From an uncultured Acetatifactor sp. (GTDB lineage Bacteria; Bacillota; Clostridia; Lachnospirales; Lachnospiraceae), in assembly GCF_910585425.1 (NCBI RefSeq), contig NZ_CAJUCP010000060.1:1-33169 (forward strand): DNA of 33,169 bases. The letters are read 5' to 3'. How positions within the stretch are numbered: the stretch's first letter is position 1; each line of letters opens with the position of its first letter. The position numbers were made by a program, and so were the translations under genes. The notes beneath the pieces are model-generated. The model was given only the letters and a program-made list of their open reading frames with translations, made no database searches and was not told where the DNA came from. Shown piece by piece: positions 30,940-33,169 of this stretch.

Positions 30940-30980
30940 ATGAATGCACTTCTTCATGAATGCACTCCTTCATTATGATA
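30940..30980. repeat. 16-bp tandem repeat in ffh-rpsP spacer
   Basis: ATGAATGCACTTCTTC (30940-30955) is followed by ATGAATGCACTCCTTC (30956-30971) and then ATTATGATAAGG. The unit is close to the 19-bp unit at 13677-13752. The rest of the 250-bp spacer to 31137 shows no gene I can support. Confidence 0.8.
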
Positions 30981-31137
30981 AGGGGCTTCCGGGGATTGCT
31001 CCCGCGTCACCCATAATCATCCTTCATCCTGGGAAAATCATCCCACATCCCGGAGGGAAGCTGCCCAGCACCTTCCTCCGCCTTATCCTGGAGCGGACGC
31101 CAGGCACTGATTACCCGGGGATTCATGCCTCGATGTA

Positions 31138-32505
31138 CTAGAAGGGGAACCTGCCCTTGCCCATTCCAGGGAATCCGCCGAACATGCCGCGGCCTTTTTT
31201 GCCGCCGCCGAACTGTTTCATCATCTTCTGGCTCTGCTCGAACTGCTTGATGAAGCGGTTCACGATGGCGATGTCCACGCCTGCGCCTCTTGCGATGCGG
31301 TGCTTGCGCTGGGGATTCAAAAGCTTCGGATTCCTGCGCTCCTCCTTGGTCATGGACAGGACAATGGCCTCCATGCGCTTCAGCTGCTTCTCGTCAATCA
31401 TGGACTCCAGATCCGCGCCCTTTATCCCCATGCCGGGCAGCATGCTCAGGATGCTGGTCAGGCCGCCCATGTTCCGCATCTGCTTCATGCTCTCCAGGTA
31501 GTCCTCGAAGTCGAACTTGCCCTTCTTCATGCGGCCGGCCATCTCACGGCTCTTGTCCTCGTCCAGGTCTATGCTCTCCTGGGCCTTCTCTATCAGGGAG
31601 AGCACATCTCCCATGCCTAATATCCGGTTTGCCATGCGGTCGGGATAGAACTGCTCCATGTCAGACAGCTTTTCGCCCATGCTGACGTAGAGGATGGGCT
31701 TGCCTGTGACCGCTTTTATGGAAAGGGCCGCACCGCCTCTGGTATCGCCGTCCATCTTGGAGAGGACGACGCCGTCGATGCCTACCTTTTCGTCGAATTC
31801 CTTCGCCACGTTCACGGCATCCTGGCCGGTCATGGCGTCCACCACCAGGAGGGTCTGGTGGACGGAGACTGTACTCTTGATCTCCTGGAGCTCCGCCATC
31901 ATGTCTTCGTCTATATGCAGACGGCCTGCCGTATCCAGGATGACCACGTTGTGGCCGTTCTTCTCCGCGTGGCGGATGGCCTCCGCGGCGATCTCTGTGG
32001 GTTTATGGTCTGTCCCCATGGAGAAGACGTCCACTTCCTGCTTCTTGCCGTTGATCTGCAGCTGTTCGATGGCCGCCGGGCGATAGATGTCGCAGGCCAC
32101 CAGCAGGGATTTTTTCCCCTTCAGCTTCAGCTTCCCGGCAATCTTGGCCGTGGCCGTGGTCTTACCGGCGCCCTGCAGTCCCGCCATCATGATCACAGTG
32201 ATGGATTTGCCGGGCTGCATGGCGATCTCCGTGGTCTCGCTGCCCATGAGGGCAATCATTTCCTCATTGACGATCTTGATGACCATCTGGCCGGGGTTCA
32301 GGCCGTTCATCACGTCCTGGCCGATGGCCCGCTCCTCCACCGCCTTCACGAACTGCTTGACCACCTTGAAGTTCACGTCGGCCTCCAGAAGGGCCATCTT
32401 CACTTCCTTTAAGGCAGCCTTGACATCCTCCTCGGTGAGGCGCCCCTTGCTCCTCAGGTTCTTGAATACATTCTGCAGTTTATCTGTTAAGCTCTCAAAT
32501 GCCAC
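31138..32505 (-). CDS. ffh: signal recognition particle protein Ffh
   Basis: The 455-residue SRP54 homologue has an N domain (FESLTDKLQNVFKNLRSKGRLTEEDVK), a G domain with AGLQGAGKTTATAKIAGKL, DIYRPAAIEQL, DTAGRLHIDEDMM and SKMDGDTRGGAALSIKAVTGKPI, and a Met/Gly-rich M domain ending GMFGGFPGMGKGRFPF that binds 4.5S RNA and signal peptides. Translation starts at GTG 32505, with AAGGAG 6 nt upstream. The frame continues to 32580 without ribosome site or family similarity. No SRP RNA gene was seen in the window. Confidence 0.98.
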   Translation of the reverse strand: MAFESLTDKLQNVFKNLRSKGRLTEEDVKAALKEVKMALLEADVNFKVVKQFVKAVEERAIGQDVMNGLNPGQMVIKIVNEEMIALMGSETTEIAMQPGKSITVIMMAGLQGAGKTTATAKIAGKLKLKGKKSLLVACDIYRPAAIEQLQINGKKQEVDVFSMGTDHKPTEIAAEAIRHAEKNGHNVVILDTAGRLHIDEDMMAELQEIKSTVSVHQTLLVVDAMTGQDAVNVAKEFDEKVGIDGVVLSKMDGDTRGGAALSIKAVTGKPILYVSMGEKLSDMEQFYPDRMANRILGMGDVLSLIEKAQESIDLDEDKSREMAGRMKKGKFDFEDYLESMKQMRNMGGLTSILSMLPGMGIKGADLESMIDEKQLKRMEAIVLSMTKEERRNPKLLNPQRKHRIARGAGVDIAIVNRFIKQFEQSQKMMKQFGGGKKGRGMFGGFPGMGKGRFPF

Positions 32506-32580
32506 CTGTGACTCCTTATAGTTGTATTTGCGGACTCGTCCGGGGATTTCCCCTCCGGAACGTCCTCCCTTCCACAGCAC

Positions 32581-32976
32581 TCACAGCTCCTCCAGCAGCT
32601 CCCGGGACAGCTTCCTGATAACCTGCAGGCGGTTCTGCATCCGGCGCAGTTCCCCGGCGCCGGGCTTTTCACCCGGTTCTCCGCCCGGTTCCTCCGGAGC
32701 CTCCACAGGCAGCGTCAGCTTCTCGATCTCCGCCACTGTCTTCTTCGCCCTGGCGAACCGTTCCACCAGATGGAGCTTGCTCTCATAGCCCTGGAGAATC
32801 CTGTCGCAGCGCTTGATCAGGTCATGTACGCCCTGTCTGCTGATGCCCCGCTCCTGGGCAATCTCCCCCAGGGACATGTCACGGTACACCACGTCCTCGT
32901 ATACGCTGCGCTGATGCTCTGTCAACAGCTCGCCGTAGAAGTCAAATAACATAGTCTGTTCATATATCTTATCCAT
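32581..32976 (-). CDS. ylxM: YlxM family (UPF0122) HTH protein, SRP-associated
   Basis: The 131-residue protein starts MDKIYEQTMLFDFYGELLTEHQRSVYE, as in YlxM, and has a sigma-70 region-4-like HTH at about 30-65 (DMSLGEIAQERGISRQGVHDLIKRCD). YlxM from streptococci modulates SRP GTPase activity. After about residue 95 there is a Pro/Glu/Gly-rich linker (PVEAPEEPGGEPGEKPGAG) and a basic helical tail, which makes it longer than the usual 105-115. The frame is open to 33060, but the promoter lies within that region, so ATG 32976 is the start. It is the first gene of the long operon, 75 nt before ffh. Confidence 0.94.
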   Translation of the reverse strand: MDKIYEQTMLFDFYGELLTEHQRSVYEDVVYRDMSLGEIAQERGISRQGVHDLIKRCDRILQGYESKLHLVERFARAKKTVAEIEKLTLPVEAPEEPGGEPGEKPGAGELRRMQNRLQVIRKLSRELLEEL

Positions 32977-32995
32977 AACTTTACCAGCCTTGTGT

Positions 32996-33024
32996 ATCTT
33001 ACTACAGATACGGGTGGGTGTCAA
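32996..33024 (-). promoter_or_regulatory. consensus sigma-A promoter of the ylxM-ffh operon
   Basis: On the minus strand a perfect TTGACA is followed after 17 nt by TAAGAT. Transcription should begin near 32989, only about 13 nt before the ylxM ATG, so the leader is very short. This agrees with the weak ribosome site of ylxM. Confidence 0.85.
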
Positions 33025-33151
33025 GTGTTTTTTCTTTACAACTTCACAATCATCCGTCACTCAATGTGGCGATTCCCTCATATGTCTTCCATATCCCCTT
33101 CCCCAGGAACTGCCCGGGAGTTTGACACCTAAGAACTACGAAATAACCCGC

Positions 33152-33169
33152 AAAGCCAGTAATGGCTTT
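33152..33169. other. hairpin at window edge, possible terminator half
   Basis: AAAGCCA and TGGCTTT pair around GTAA, ending exactly at the window edge. The preceding ACCCGC suggests the stem may continue outside. The 90 bp between it and the ylxM region shows no gene. Confidence 0.35.

Noticed and set aside
31007..31126. 39-codon minus-strand ORF after ffh (MNPRVISAWRPLQDK...)
   Set aside because: The only purine stretch (GAGG) is one base from the ATG, the protein has no recognisable feature, and the frame looks like ordinary spacer.
30888..31137. 4.5S/SRP RNA gene in the ffh-rpsP spacer
   Set aside because: No GGAA tetraloop hairpin of SRP type with a matching helix was found; only short repeats are present.
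1..33169. CRISPR array, tRNA or rRNA genes, or intact insertion sequence
   Set aside because: No regularly spaced direct repeats with unique spacers, no cloverleaf or rRNA-like sequence and no transposase reading frame were recognised; the only tandem arrays have no spacers.

Overview
The window looks like the chromosome of a GC-rich Firmicute, most likely of the Lachnospiraceae (class Clostridia). The basis is the gene set and order: ylxM-ffh-rpsP-khpA-rimM-trmD-rplS-lepB-rbgA-lepB-rnhB-(FliK-like)-(FlhB C-domain-like)-yraN-pgeF, plus DUF512-der-plsY-gpsA. Sigma-A-type promoters are easy to see and most genes have strong Shine-Dalgarno sites. No tRNA, rRNA, CRISPR array or intact insertion sequence was seen. 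Taxonomy below family level cannot be judged by eye.

Layout from the left: a Uma2-family nuclease cut by the window edge; a MoxR ATPase and VWA protein pair with a methyltransferase and a possible 43-residue ORF between them; divergent metF (5,10-methylenetetrahydrofolate reductase); a large soluble hybrid histidine kinase with two receivers and a degenerate N-terminal receiver-like domain; then, on the minus strand, a MATE transporter, a type-B carboxylesterase and a ZIP metal transporter. Two strong hairpins separate the ZIP gene from the minus-strand unit DUF512-der-plsY-gpsA (radical SAM-like protein, ribosome-assembly GTPase, glycerolipid synthesis). A long, divergent PRPP synthetase is transcribed from a promoter lying back-to-back with that of DUF512. 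Then comes an OmpR-type regulator with a 912-residue multi-pass histidine kinase.

The right third, about 21.4-33.0 kb, is one long minus-strand translation, ribosome-maturation and secretion operon. It starts from a consensus promoter (TTGACA, 17 bp, TAAGAT) just upstream of ylxM. It makes SRP protein Ffh, ribosomal proteins S16 and L19, RimM and TrmD (rRNA processing and tRNA m1G37), RbgA (50S assembly), two signal peptidases, RNase HII, a FliK-like and a FlhB-C-like protein, YraN and PgeF. Terminator-like hairpins after khpA and rplS probably tune expression inside the operon.

The most notable points are a TrmD fused to a GNAT acetyltransferase domain; an orphan hook-length-control/export-switch-like pair (FliK-like and FlhB-C-like); a family of short intergenic repeats built on GAAGxGAAGCATTC, sometimes in tandem and sometimes as hairpins; overlapping divergent promoters; and an enlarged Prs. 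Start codons were moved downstream of the longest possible ORF wherever a Shine-Dalgarno site, a promoter or family alignment argued for it.
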